Source: Hordeum vulgare subsp. vulgare (lineage: Eukaryota; Streptophyta; Magnoliopsida; Poales; Poaceae). Taken from it: 64,000 nt of DNA. Every line of letters starts with the position of its first letter. The stretch's first letter is position 1. The stretch is from assembly GCF_904849725.1 (NCBI RefSeq), contig NC_058521.1, positions 430,794,676-430,858,675 on the forward strand, given 5' to 3'. The notes under the pieces were generated by a model. That model was not told where the DNA came from. It saw only the letters and a list, made by a program, of their open reading frames with translations, and made no database searches. Positions 45,353-55,900 of this stretch are shown in pieces. Position numbers and translations under genes: made by a program.

Positions 45353-46963
45353 TGATGCCAATTGTTCTTCCCCTTGCAACGGCACCAGAAGAATGCTGCT
45401 AGCACTCTTCGGCAATCGAAACTAGAAGAATGTTGTTGACGACCCACAAGCGCATGGGATCGCCGCAGTTTTCGAGGGTAGAGTATGCGACCCAAATTTG
45501 TTGATTCGCACGACGGGAGTGAGAGAATACTCTCAAGTATTAGTAGTTGAATTGTCAGATTCAACCACACCTGAAAGAGTAGTATCTGCAAGCAAAGTAG
45601 TAACAACAAAGTAGCGAGTAACGGCAGTGTAACGAGCAATAGCAGTGGCAAGGAAAAGAAGTAGTGACGGCAGTAGCAAGTAGCAACAGTAGCAAGCGAC
45701 AGTAGTAGCGACAGTAGCAGCAGAGCAAGACAAGTAACAGCAGTAGCAACAGTAGTAGCAGCATCAGCAGAGCAAGACAAGTAACAGCAGTAGCAACAGT
45801 AGTAGCAGCAGCAGAGCAAAACAAGTAACAACAGCAGTAGGACAAACTCGTAGGCAATGGGTCGGTGATTTGTTTGGATGATATTCATCATGCAACAGCT
45901 ATAACACGGAGAGATATGTGGCTAGCTCCCGTTCGTCAATGTGATGTAGGCATGCATTCCGTGTGTCGTCATACGTGCTTAGGGAAAAGAACTTGCATGA
46001 CATCTATTGTCCATCCCTCCCGTGGCAGCGGGGTCCAAAATGAAACTACGGGATATTAAGGTTCTCCTTTTAATAAAGAACTAGACCAACACATTAGCAC
46101 TTGGTGAACACATGAACTCCTCAAACTATGGTCATCACCGGGAGTGGTTCCGGTTATTGTCACTCCGGGGTTGCCGGATCATAACACATAGTAGGTAACT
46201 ACAACTTGCAAGATCGGATCTAAAACACACATATATTGGTGACAACATAATAATTTCAGATCTGAAATCAAGGCACTCGGGCCCTAGTGACAAGCATTAA
46301 GCATGGCAAAGTAGTAGCAACATCAATCTCAGAACATAGTGGATACTAGGGGTCAATCCCCATCAAAGCTAACTCGATTACATGATAGGTCTCATCCTAC
46401 TCATCACCGCCCAGCGAGCCTACGAATAGATTACTCACGAACAACGAAGAGCTTCATGGAATTGGAGAGGGAAGAAGGTTGATGATGACGATGGCGATGA
46501 TTTCCCCTCTCCGGAGCCCAAGACGGACTCCAGATCTGCCCTCCAGACGAAGAACATGTGGTGGCGGCGCCTCCGTATCGTAAACGCGGCGAAAACTTCT
46601 CTTTTTATTCTTTTCTGGGACGAAAGGGATCTTATAGAGCTGGAGTTGGGGGTGGCAGAGCCGTGTGGGCCCCACAAGCCTGCCCACCGCCACCAGGGGT
46701 GGTGGTGGCGGAGTCAGGGCTTGTGTCCCACTGGCCCACCCCCTGAGGTGGAACTTGGCGCAGATATTTTTTATATTTTCCAAAACTGCTCCCCGTAAAT
46801 TTTCAGGACGTTAGGAGAACTTTGATTTCTGCACAAAAATAATGCCAAGGCAGTTCTGCTGAAAACAGCGTAAGTCCAGGTTAGTTCCATTCAAATCATG
46901 CAAATTAGAGTCCAAAACAAGGGCAAAAGAGTTTGGAAAAGTAGATACGATGGAGACGTATCA
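45353..46963 (-). repeat. N2 5' LTR
   Basis: 1611 bp, minus strand TGATACGTCTCC to GGCATCA. It keeps the minisatellite, the GC hairpin (46665-46740) and a second PBS-like motif at 45369-45391. Its CGTATC start is intact where the 3' copy has CATCTC. Confidence 0.9.
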
Positions 46964-46968
46964 CATAC

Positions 46969-47087
46969 CCGAAGGAATTTCAAAATAAATATTTTTCAGT
47001 AGGTGCAGTAGGTTGAGGAGAAACTCTTTGTGCTTCCGGTCGAGGTGAAGATACCCCGAACAAGCCCCTCAAAGGATTAGTTTCCAT
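46969..47087 (-). pseudogene. N1 gag, first exon-like piece cut off by N2
   Basis: METNPLRGLFGVSSPRPEAQ, then a stop (TGA) and NSFGYV before the N2 target site. It continues at 37010 on the other side of N2. The 80-bp gap to the PBS is the leader. Confidence 0.7.
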
Positions 47088-47165
47088 AGTGACAAGTGAC
47101 AATAAATTTCAGCACACTATATAAATGTTTCCTTACCAAATTCCACTCACCAAACACGCTTCACT

Positions 47166-47184
47166 CCCCGGCAACGGCGCCAGA
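47166..47184 (-). promoter_or_regulatory. N1 primer binding site (tRNA-Asp type)
   Basis: Minus-strand TGGCGCCGTTGCCGGGGA lies ten bases after the LTR end GGGTCATCA. The motif is uncorrupted and is the reference for the other Athila-like elements here. Confidence 0.85.
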
Positions 47185-47193
47185 AAAGAGTCT

Positions 47194-48720
47194 TGATGAC
47201 CCACAAGTATAGGGGATCTGTCATAGTCCTTTTGATAAGTAAGAGTGTCGAACCCAACGAGTAACAGAAGGAAATGACAAGTGGATTTCAGCAAGGTATT
47301 CTCTGCAAGCACTGAAATTATCGGTAAGAGATAGTTGCAGGATAAGATAATTCGTAACGGGTAACAAGTAACAATAGTAACAAAGGTGTAGAAAGATGGC
47401 CCAATCCCTTTTGTAGCAAGGGACAAGCCTGTACGAACTCTTATATAAGGTAAAGCGCTCCCGAGGACACATGGGAATTTCTGTCAAGCTAGTTTTCATC
47501 ATGTTCATATGATTCACGTTCGCTACTTTGATAGTTTGATATGTGGGTGGACCGGTGCTTGGGTGCTGTCCTTACTTGGAAAAACATCCCACTTATGATT
47601 AACCCCTCTCGCAAGCATCCGCAACTACGAAAGAATAATTAAGACAAAGTCTAACCATAGCATTAAACTGGTGGATCCAAATCAGCCCCTTGTGAAGCAA
47701 CGCATAAACTAGGGTTTAAGCTTCTGTCACTCTAGCAACCCATCATCTACTTATTACTTCCCAATGCCTTCCTCTAGGCCCAAATAATGGTGACGTGTAA
47801 TGTAGTCGACTTTCACATAACACCACTAGAGGAAAGACAACATACAACGCATCAAAATATCGAACGAATACCAAATTCACATGACTACTTATAGCAAGAC
47901 TTATCCCATGTCCTCAGGAACAAACGTAACTACTCACAAAGCATAATTATGTTCATGATCAGAGAGGTATTGAATAGAATTAAGGATCTGAACATATGAT
48001 CTTCCACCAAGTAATCCAACTAGCATCAACTACAAGGAATAATTAACACTACTGGCAACCTTAGAAGTACCAATCGGAGTCGCGAGACGGAGATTGGGTA
48101 CAAGAGATGAACTAGGGTTTGGAGATGAGATGGTGCTGATGAAGATGTTGATGGATATGTGTCCCCTCCGCTGAGAGGAGTGTTGGTGATGACGATGGCG
48201 ACGATTTCCCCCTCCGGGAGGGAAGTTTCCCCGGCAGGACGGCCCTGCCAAAGCTCTAGATTGGTTCTGCTCAAGTTCCGCCTCGTGGCGGCGGCGTTTC
48301 TTCCCGAAAGGTCTCTCTTGATTTTTTTTCTGGGACGAAACCCTCCACATAGCAGAAGATGGGAGCCGAAGGGGTAACAGGGGGCCCACGAGCCCCCCAG
48401 GCGCGCCCAGGGGGGTGGGGCACGCTTGGCAGGCTCGTGACTTCCTGGTGGCTCCCCTCCAGTATTTCTTCCGCCCAGTATTTTTTATATATTCCAAAAT
48501 AATTCCTCGCTGATTTTCGTGGCTTTTGGAGTTGTGCAGAATAGGTATCTCAAACTTGCTCCTTTTCCAACCCAGAATCCCAGCTGCCGGCATTCTCCCT
48601 CTTCATGTAAACCTTATAAAATAAGAGAGAAAAGGCATAAATATTGTACCATAATGTGTAATAACAGCCCATAATGCGATAATTATCAATATAAAAGCAT
48701 GATGCAAAATGGACGTATGA
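47194..48720 (-). repeat. N1 5' LTR
   Basis: 1527 bp. It matches 27046-28567; the terminal dinucleotide on the minus strand is TC instead of TG (plus-strand GTATGA). It carries the same CACGAGCC/GGCTCGTG hairpin at about 48380-48450. Confidence 0.9.
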
Positions 48721-51700
48721 GTGTACTTTTCGGAGCGACCCACTAAGATCGCGACTTGTCTAATGGCTAAAGTTGATGTGGGTTTGTTGTGGCATCGCCG
48801 ACTAGCTCATGTCAATATGAGATCTTTGTGAAGTCTCCTCAAAGGGGACCATGTTCGCGGGCTAACAAATGTGAGTTTTTCTAGAGACCGTGCTTGTAGT
48901 GCTTGTATTGAAGGAAAGCTTCATGAAACAACTCACCGTCCCACAACTATCATCTACTCTAAAAGGCCTTTGGAGCTCCTTCACATGGGTCTCTTTGGTC
49001 CTCCATCTTTTGATAGTCTTGGGGGAATAAAGTATTATTTGGTGACTGTGGATGACTACAAGATACACTTGGGTATACTTCTTCAAGAGGAAGAGTGAGA
49101 CTCAACAAACTGTCATCGACTTTGCTAATGAAGCTCAACATCAACATGAAGCAAAGATATTGATGATTAGAAGTGACAATGGCACCGAGTTCAAGAACTA
49201 CACCTTGAATGAGTTCCTTAGTGACGAGGGGATCCAGCACCAATATTCAGCACCCTATACCCCCAACAGAACGGTGTGGCAGAGAGGAAGAACTGGACGT
49301 TGATGGACGCGGCAAGAACCATGATGGTGGAGTTCAAATCTCCGTACAACTTTTGGGCTGAAGCCATCAGCATCGCATGTCATGCATCCAATCGGCTCTA
49401 TCTCCACAAAGGATTGAACAAGACTCCATATGAGTTTCTTACCGGGAACAAGCCCAATCTCAAGTACTTTAGGGTGTTCGGTTGTAAGTGTTTCATACTC
49501 AAGAAAAGTGTTCGTTTGTCTAAATTCGAAGCTAGAGCTCATGAGGGCATATTTGTTGGTTATGCTACAAACTCTCATTCTTACTGTGTTCTCAACAAGT
49601 CCACCGGACTCATTGAGGAGACGTGTAATGTAGAGTTTGATGAGAATAATGGTTCCGAAGTGGAGCAAAGTGGTCTTTGTGATGTAGGTGATGAAATTCC
49701 TCCTCAAGCCATAAGAAGAATGGGGATTGGTCAAATACTCCCCACTGAGGAACCCCTTGTGGCCGAAGGAGAAGGACAATGCTCTACTCAAGTGGAGCCA
49801 TCACCCTCGCTAGACCCACACGCTTCGAAAGAACAACGTGAAGGCCCTCAACCCAATGAACAAGATCAAGGACAAGATCAACCTCATGAATATGGTGTTG
49901 CACCAAACGATGTCCAAGATCATGCTCAACACTCCGAGTTTGCTGAAGATCAAGTGCAACCACAAGATCAAGGGCAAACTAGTGAGAAAGCTCAAGACAG
50001 TGCTCAAGATGTTCAAGAAGTCACTCCTAAATTATCAAGTAAGGAAGTCTTGAAGCTTCGCGCTGCCAGGATAGCTAACAAGCTCTGGGTTCGACAACAT
50101 ATCTTCAAGAATGTGCTTGGAAGCTTCAATAAGGGGGTAACCACTCGTCAACAATTATCAAACTTTTGTTTGCATCATGCGTTAGTTTTGTGTGTTGAAC
50201 CCCAAAAGCTACATGATGAGCTCGATGATGAGGATTGGCTTGAAGCCATGCATGATGAACTTAACAACTTCGAGCGCAATCAAGTATGGGAATTAGTGCC
50301 AAAGCCAACGGACGAACATAGTGTCATTGAAACCAAATGGATCTTTAAGAACAAGCAGGATGCAAATGGTGTTGTGTTTTGAAACAAGGCAAGATTGGTG
50401 GCTCAAGGATACTCCCAAGTCGAGGGTATCCACTATGGTGAAACCTTTGCTCCTGTTGCTCGTCTTGAATCTATTCGCATGGTGCTTGCATTTGCTTCTC
50501 ATCATGATTTCAAATTGCAACAAATGGATGTGAAGAGTGCATTTCTTAATGGTCCCTTAAATGAGTTGGTATATGTCAAACAACCTCAGGTATTCGAGGA
50601 TCCCAAGTTCCCCACTCATGTATACAAACTCAAGAAGGCGCTCTACGGCCTTAAACAAGACCCACATGCGTGGTATGAGTACCTTACTGAGTTGTTGCAA
50701 GATCGTGGGTTTGAGATTGGGAAAATTGATCCCACCCTTTTTACCAAAAAGGTCAAAGGGGATTTGTTCATATGTCAAGTATATGTTGATGATATTATTT
50801 TTGGTTCTCCTAACGAATCTTTGAATGAAGAGTTTGCTGCACTAATGACTGAGAAGTTTGAGATGTCTATGATGGGAGAGTTGAAGTTCTTTCTCGGGTT
50901 TGAAATCAAACACGGAAGAGAAGGAACATTTATCAAACAAGCCAAGTATACTCAGGACATGCTCAAGAGGTTCGAGCTTGAGGACGTCAAGCCGGTCAAA
51001 TTTCCCATGCCAACCAAATGCAAGGTCGACAATGATCCCTATGGTAAAGCAATGGATCAAAAGGTATATCACTACATTATTGGATCCTTACTTTACCTTT
51101 GTGCATCTAGGCCAGATATCATGCTGAGTGTGGGAATTTGTGCACGGTTTCAATCCACACCAAAGGAAAGCCACTATGTGGCATTCAAACGAATCTTTCG
51201 ATATTTGGCTCATACCCTAAACTTTGGTTTATGGTACCCCAAAGGAGCAAGCTTTAGTTTAGTAGGTTACTCTAACTCAGATTGGGCTAGAGACTGTGTT
51301 GTAATTAAGTCAACTTTTGGAGGATGCCAATTCCTTGGTCGCTCTTTGGTAAGTTGGTCTTCAAAGAAACAAAATTGTGTGTCACTTTCTTCCATCGAGG
51401 CTGAGTATGTAGCTGCCGCAAGTTGTTGTGCTCAATTATTATGGATGAGGGAAACTTTAAAGGATTACGGTGTCACTTGTGACAAAGTGCCTCTTCTATG
51501 TGACAATGAAAGTGCGATCAAGATATCTCTCAATCCGGTGCAACATAGCAAGACCAAGTATATTGATATTCATCATCATTTCATTCGAGATCATATCAAG
51601 CAAGGAGATATTGAGGTCCTCTTCATCAACAGTCAAGAGCAACTTGCGGATATTTTCACTAAACCTCTAGACGAAGCAAGGTTTCGCGAGTTAAGGCATG

Positions 51701-51735
51701 AGCTAAATATCATTGATTCAAGTAATGTGGATTGA
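48721..51735 (+). pseudogene. C1 pol: gag-pre-integrase, integrase, RT and RNase H (broken)
   Basis: Continues the frame cut at 27045. The HHCC region is LLWHRRLAHVNMRSL, a stop, then CSACIEGK. The integrase core follows with VTVDDY and IRSDNGTEFKNY after frameshifts near 49060 and 49270. From 49276 one frame runs to 51735 with a single TGA at 50380. It covers the integrase C-terminus, a Gln/Asp-rich linker (HDQGQDQPHE-like), and RT with [31 protein letters not shown] and catalytic YVDDIIFG (50783-50806). RNase H ends it with [14 protein letters not shown] and [15 protein letters not shown]. The first RNase H acidic site reads YSNSDWARD, differing from the usual D-x-D. Stop TGA 51733-51735 region ends at NIIDSSNVD. 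Confidence 0.9.
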
Positions 51736-52929
51736 AACTAGGCACATCAAACCTCACTCATCATTATATTTTGCTCTAGGTGTAGGCATGGACATAGGGG
51801 GAGTGTTATTCTCTCAATGAACTTTCCCTCCCCCACATTATGCATAAATTGATCACATATTTCACATTAGCCATTGTTGATGACACTTGTGCTTCAAAGA
51901 AGAGTTGTGGTCATGAACCCAAGGATAATTCTTCACGGTGTCATACCATTTGTCTCAAACATTGGTGGCTCCAGCCACTGCCCTCTCTTCGTCAGAAGAT
52001 TCGGTTCTGTGTTCAAGTTGCGTGCATGCTTATTTTTATCTTCCCTTGGGTTTTCCTATGCATTTTATCTTCCTCTAGCAATGTTCAAAGTGTTTTCATA
52101 AAAAGGGGGCAAGGTTCAAAGTGTTTTTGTCAAATGGGGCACGGTACTACCGCTCCAGGCACGGCAGTAAACTTTTACTGCCGCTGGACGAGCGGTACTA
52201 CCGCGCCGTCAGGGCCACGGGTTGTTATTTTAGGGCAGGGGGTAGTCCTTTCTCCCCCAGACCCATTCATCTCGTGGCTCTCTTTGTTTCTCCCTCTCTC
52301 CTCAAGAAACGTTGCCGGAGGGATTCGCCGGATCTCCTTCTCCGGACACTCTCCTCCGATTCTGTTTGGTGGGATCGTCTCGCTCCTCTCCCTCGTGCCA
52401 TGGACCTTCGTATTGCCCCTCGTTCCCTTTTCTTTGCCTCGTTTTTGTTGAACCTGGGGTTAGGGGCATGTGTGTTCGTTCATCGGATCATGGCACCATC
52501 TTTTCTTGCAAGGAGGGTTGGAGAGTACTTGTGTGGTAGAGATTTTCCTATGTAGGTTGTAACATGTGTGTTTGGGTCTCCGGTAGTACCAGATCTGCAA
52601 ATTCCCTTGTCAGATCTGGCACTTCTTCGCCCATGTGGTACTAACACTCCTCCTGGAGCGGTACTACCGTTGTGGAGTGGTACTACCACTGTCAAAGCGG
52701 CAGTAATTTTTTACAACCACTTGAGCAGCGGTACTACAGTTGTCAGAGCGGTACTACCGCTGTCAGAGCGGCAGTAAACTTTTACTACTGCTTGAGCAGC
52801 GGTACTACCGCTGTTCCCTAAGTACACATGTTTTTCCTTCCAGTTCTCCTTTATCTGGGATTTTCTGAGTTGTTCTGATCTTTGCATTGAGCTTTCCTTT
52901 GTCGTTTTCTTGTGTTCGTGTTGCGTGTC
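51736..52929 (+). promoter_or_regulatory. C1 spacer with internal PPT, LTR-like start and GCGGTACTACCGC palindromes
   Basis: Just past pol, ATAGGGGGAG (51794-51803) is followed by TGTTATTCTC, the exact PPT-then-TG layout of a 3' LTR. From 52130 to 52820 the perfect inverted repeat GCGGTA-C-TACCGC occurs at 52192-52204, 52748-52760 and 52799-52811, with one-base variants at 52658 and 52738. A hairpin GCAGTAAACTTTTACTGC lies at about 52163-52181. The same palindrome family fills the C1 LTR. I infer an LTR-like promoter/leader region for the env-like gene that starts at 52930. Confidence 0.55.
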
Positions 52930-55900
52930 ATGGGTGGTGGCTCGAGGCGCTCTAACCCGCATCAGGATGCCAGTTCCAAGCGACCTCATTCTTCTGATGC
53001 ATCCGAGGGATCACAGGCTCCAAAGTGCAATATCAAGTGGCCCACTCACAAGAACAAGACACACACTATTGATTGGGATGCTATGTGTCACATCCCTAAC
53101 CCTTAAGCTAGATAGCATTGTGCTCATGTCTTCTTTGCATTTGCATCTAAGAAGCTTCAACAATATCAATCAAGTGGCAAAGGAAAAACCCAAAACCCTA
53201 GCCACTATTTCAACTAAAGGAAATTTCAAACTAGTTCAAAATCAATGAACCCAAAATGGCCTCAAGAAATGTTCAAACTTTCTGATAAATCATGAAAGTA
53301 AATGAGCATTGGAGAAAACTATTTTCTTGACACTTTAAACTTTTTGTTTCAATGCAAAAAGCTACTGGTTTCAAAATTTAAATTTGAAATCTGAAACTAT
53401 AATTTTCCAAAAATATTGAAAACTTTGGAAATGAGTGGGGATATTATAACAAATATTTCAGGAGGTTTAAAATAGTTTTTACTTTTTGTTTTGGAGCTGA
53501 AATAATTAGCAAAGCAATTAATAGCAAAACAGAAAAACAAAAGAAGAAGAAAAAGGAAAAGACTTACCTGACGCCCAAGCCAGGCCCAGCCCATCTCGCC
53601 GCTCGTCCCCTTCCCCGCGCCAGTAGGCAGCAGGAGGTGGCCGCCGCCTCCTCCGGCGCGGCCACGCACCTGCGTGCCTGCCTGGACGCCGGTTTGTGCT
53701 GGCGACGACGGGGATAAGCTCCCCAGAGCTTCCCCTATCCATTCCCCGCCTCGGTTCTTTCCCCCTTCCGGATCCCCTCCTCCTCCCTGCTGCCGCCATG
53801 AGAGCCGAGCTAGAGCTCGAGCTGGCCGTGCCCCTGGCCATAGGAACCCCTCCCAGAGCACGCCATTAGCTCCGCCTCGTCGCCCTGGTCGTCTCTGCAG
53901 AAGCCGAAGTCCCCTCGAGCCCTGCAACGCCCGCAACGTCGTCGTCTTCCTCCTCCGGCTGCCGGACCTCTCCCGTCGATTCGTCGCCCCCAGGCCTCCC
54001 CCGAGCCGTCTGAGCCCTGCTCTACTCTCCCTGTGAGCATGCAGTGGTTTTCCCTAAGTTTTCCCCGTCGATCCCCTCCTCTAGCCTTAGTTTCACCGGA
54101 GCCCGACGAGCACCGCCGCTGCCACTCGTCGCCGGTAGCCTTCCGATGTCCAGCTCGTCCTCCCGAGAGCACCAGCAGCTCCAGGATGACGCGTAGATGC
54201 CGTAGCAGCTAAGATATAAGCGTGGATCCCTCTGATTCAAAGCCCCCGACGACGCCCGAGCTTCGGCCGCCGCTCCGGCTCGTCGCCGATGCCTCTTCCG
54301 GCGACCCTAGCCTCCCTAGATGGTCCTGCCAGATCGGCCACTTCGCGAGCTTGCTGTAGCTGCCAACCGCGTGCGATTTGGTGCTGTGCAGCGCCGTCTA
54401 GGTCGCCTCTGGCGAGCCCTCCGCCGCGGATCTGGTCGCCGGCGACCACCCTCTGGTGGGCGTCGACGTGGCCGACCATTAGTGCGTAATCGCCCTCCCC
54501 TCAGTCGCTGACAGAGGGCCCCACGCCTGGTCAAACCCCAATTAGGGGCTGGTCAGCGCGGGATTAGTCCCAGAGAGGCTGACCAGTGGGGCCCTCCTGT
54601 CAGGTTTGACCTGAACAGGTCGGCTGACCTGCTGACGTCAGCCTGATGCAATAAATGGAATTTCCAGTATAAAAATAATTCAAGAAATTGCTAAAAATTG
54701 CAAAAAATCATAGAAATTAATCTGTAACTCCAATGAAAATAATTTATATATGAAAAAGTATCAGAAAAATTCAAGGATTCTGATTATGCTATTTTCAACT
54801 ATGTTTGAAAAAGTTACAGGAACCTAAATTATGAAATAAGGAATAATTCAATTCTTTAATCACTTTATAAATGGAATTTGCAAAAATATCCAAATTTCAT
54901 TATAAATACAATGATCACACACTGCCCTAGAGGTAAATCAGTACCATAACATGACATTTCATGCATGTTAACATTAGGTTGATCTGAGCATCAGGTCGAA
55001 TCAATTAAACCGGTATCCAAGAATACCCGTTTGAATTGCTATTCGGATGTGATTCAAATCAACTCTAAACCTAAAACATCTTGATTATAATAAACTAATC
55101 ACTTTGCATTCTCATGCCATGCTCATGCATCATTTTGATTGCATATGATTGTTATTGAATGTTACCATTCATTTCGGTAGGCTCCGCACGCCCGGATTCC
55201 ACCGAATATCCGTCTGACGGATATCGTTCCTCCTCTAAGCAACAAGGCAAGCAACCCTTTTGATCATCCCGATAACTCCTATGTTCCTGCTTCTGCATCT
55301 AATTATTGCATTAGGATCAAATGCTTCAACTGCTTTTGCCACGATAGTTGGACCCACTTCCTTTGCATGACTTAACCTTGTCACAGTAAATAGCCGAACC
55401 TTGCAACCTAGCATACCTGGTAGTTTCTTGAGCTATGATGTGCCTTATCCTGCTATGCATGCTATGCTTAGAGTTGTGTATGGTCTGTCATCTGGGAGAT
55501 GAACAGAAATGTGGAATGTGTTCGGTGAGCAAAGGTCGTGTGTTGAACTTGATTTGGTAAAGGTACCGGTGAAAGGCTGTGTAGGAGTACATGGCGGGTT
55601 GTTTCATTGGAACCGTCCTTAGGAACTGAGTTCCGTGTATGTAATCCAAGACTAGATACTACCACATGCTGGGCCCTGAAATATGACCCCGCTCGGCCTA
55701 TTAATCGCGTAGTACTCGGTCCAGGAGTTGCAAGTAGTTTCTGGTGTTTATAGTAATGCTGGAGGCCGTGCATGGTGCTGACCTGAGAGGTGGACCGTGG
55801 TGCGGTAGGCGGTGGCACGGTGTACCAAGTGGCACCCGGATGGTGGGCTTGGGAACCCTGCGCACATCGTTTGAGGCCGTGGCGGAAACCTCGGTCGGAC

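Larger units (their letters stand above)
37011..46963 (-). mobile_element. N2: non-autonomous Athila-lineage element (gag-protease-ORF2, no RT)
   Basis: The TSD CATAC is perfect (37006-37010 and 46964-46968). LTRs are 37011-38617 and 45353-46963 (1607 and 1611 bp), nearly identical by eye, so it is younger than its host N1. Order on the minus strand: PBS 45345-45325, a repeat-rich gag start, gag, protease, an LTR-like module, ORF2, an internal PPT, a noncoding tail and the terminal PPT 38631-38618. No RT, RNase H or integrase motif was found in 10 kb, and there is no sign of a deletion where pol should be. It resembles the Sabrina-type non-autonomous group; family name not certain. Confidence 0.85.
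27046..48720 (-). mobile_element. N1: Athila-lineage gypsy element with RT and integrase
   Basis: Flanked by GTGAA (27041-27045) and GTGTA (48721-48725), a one-mismatch TSD. LTRs are 27046-28567 (3') and 47194-48720 (5'); on the minus strand they run from TGATACGTCC to GGGTCATCA, although the 5' LTR now begins TCATACGTCC. Order on the minus strand: PBS 47184-47166, gag (split by N2), protease (split by N3), RT, RNase H, integrase, a leader-like LTR-related module, a small second ORF, a long noncoding tail and PPT 28581-28568. All genes are broken by stops or frameshifts. Without N2 and N3 it is about 10.2 kb. Confidence 0.9.

Noticed and set aside
53674..54534. Possible GC-rich gene inside the solo LTR
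   Set aside because: Open on both strands, no homology recognised, and it lies within a TSD-bounded LTR.
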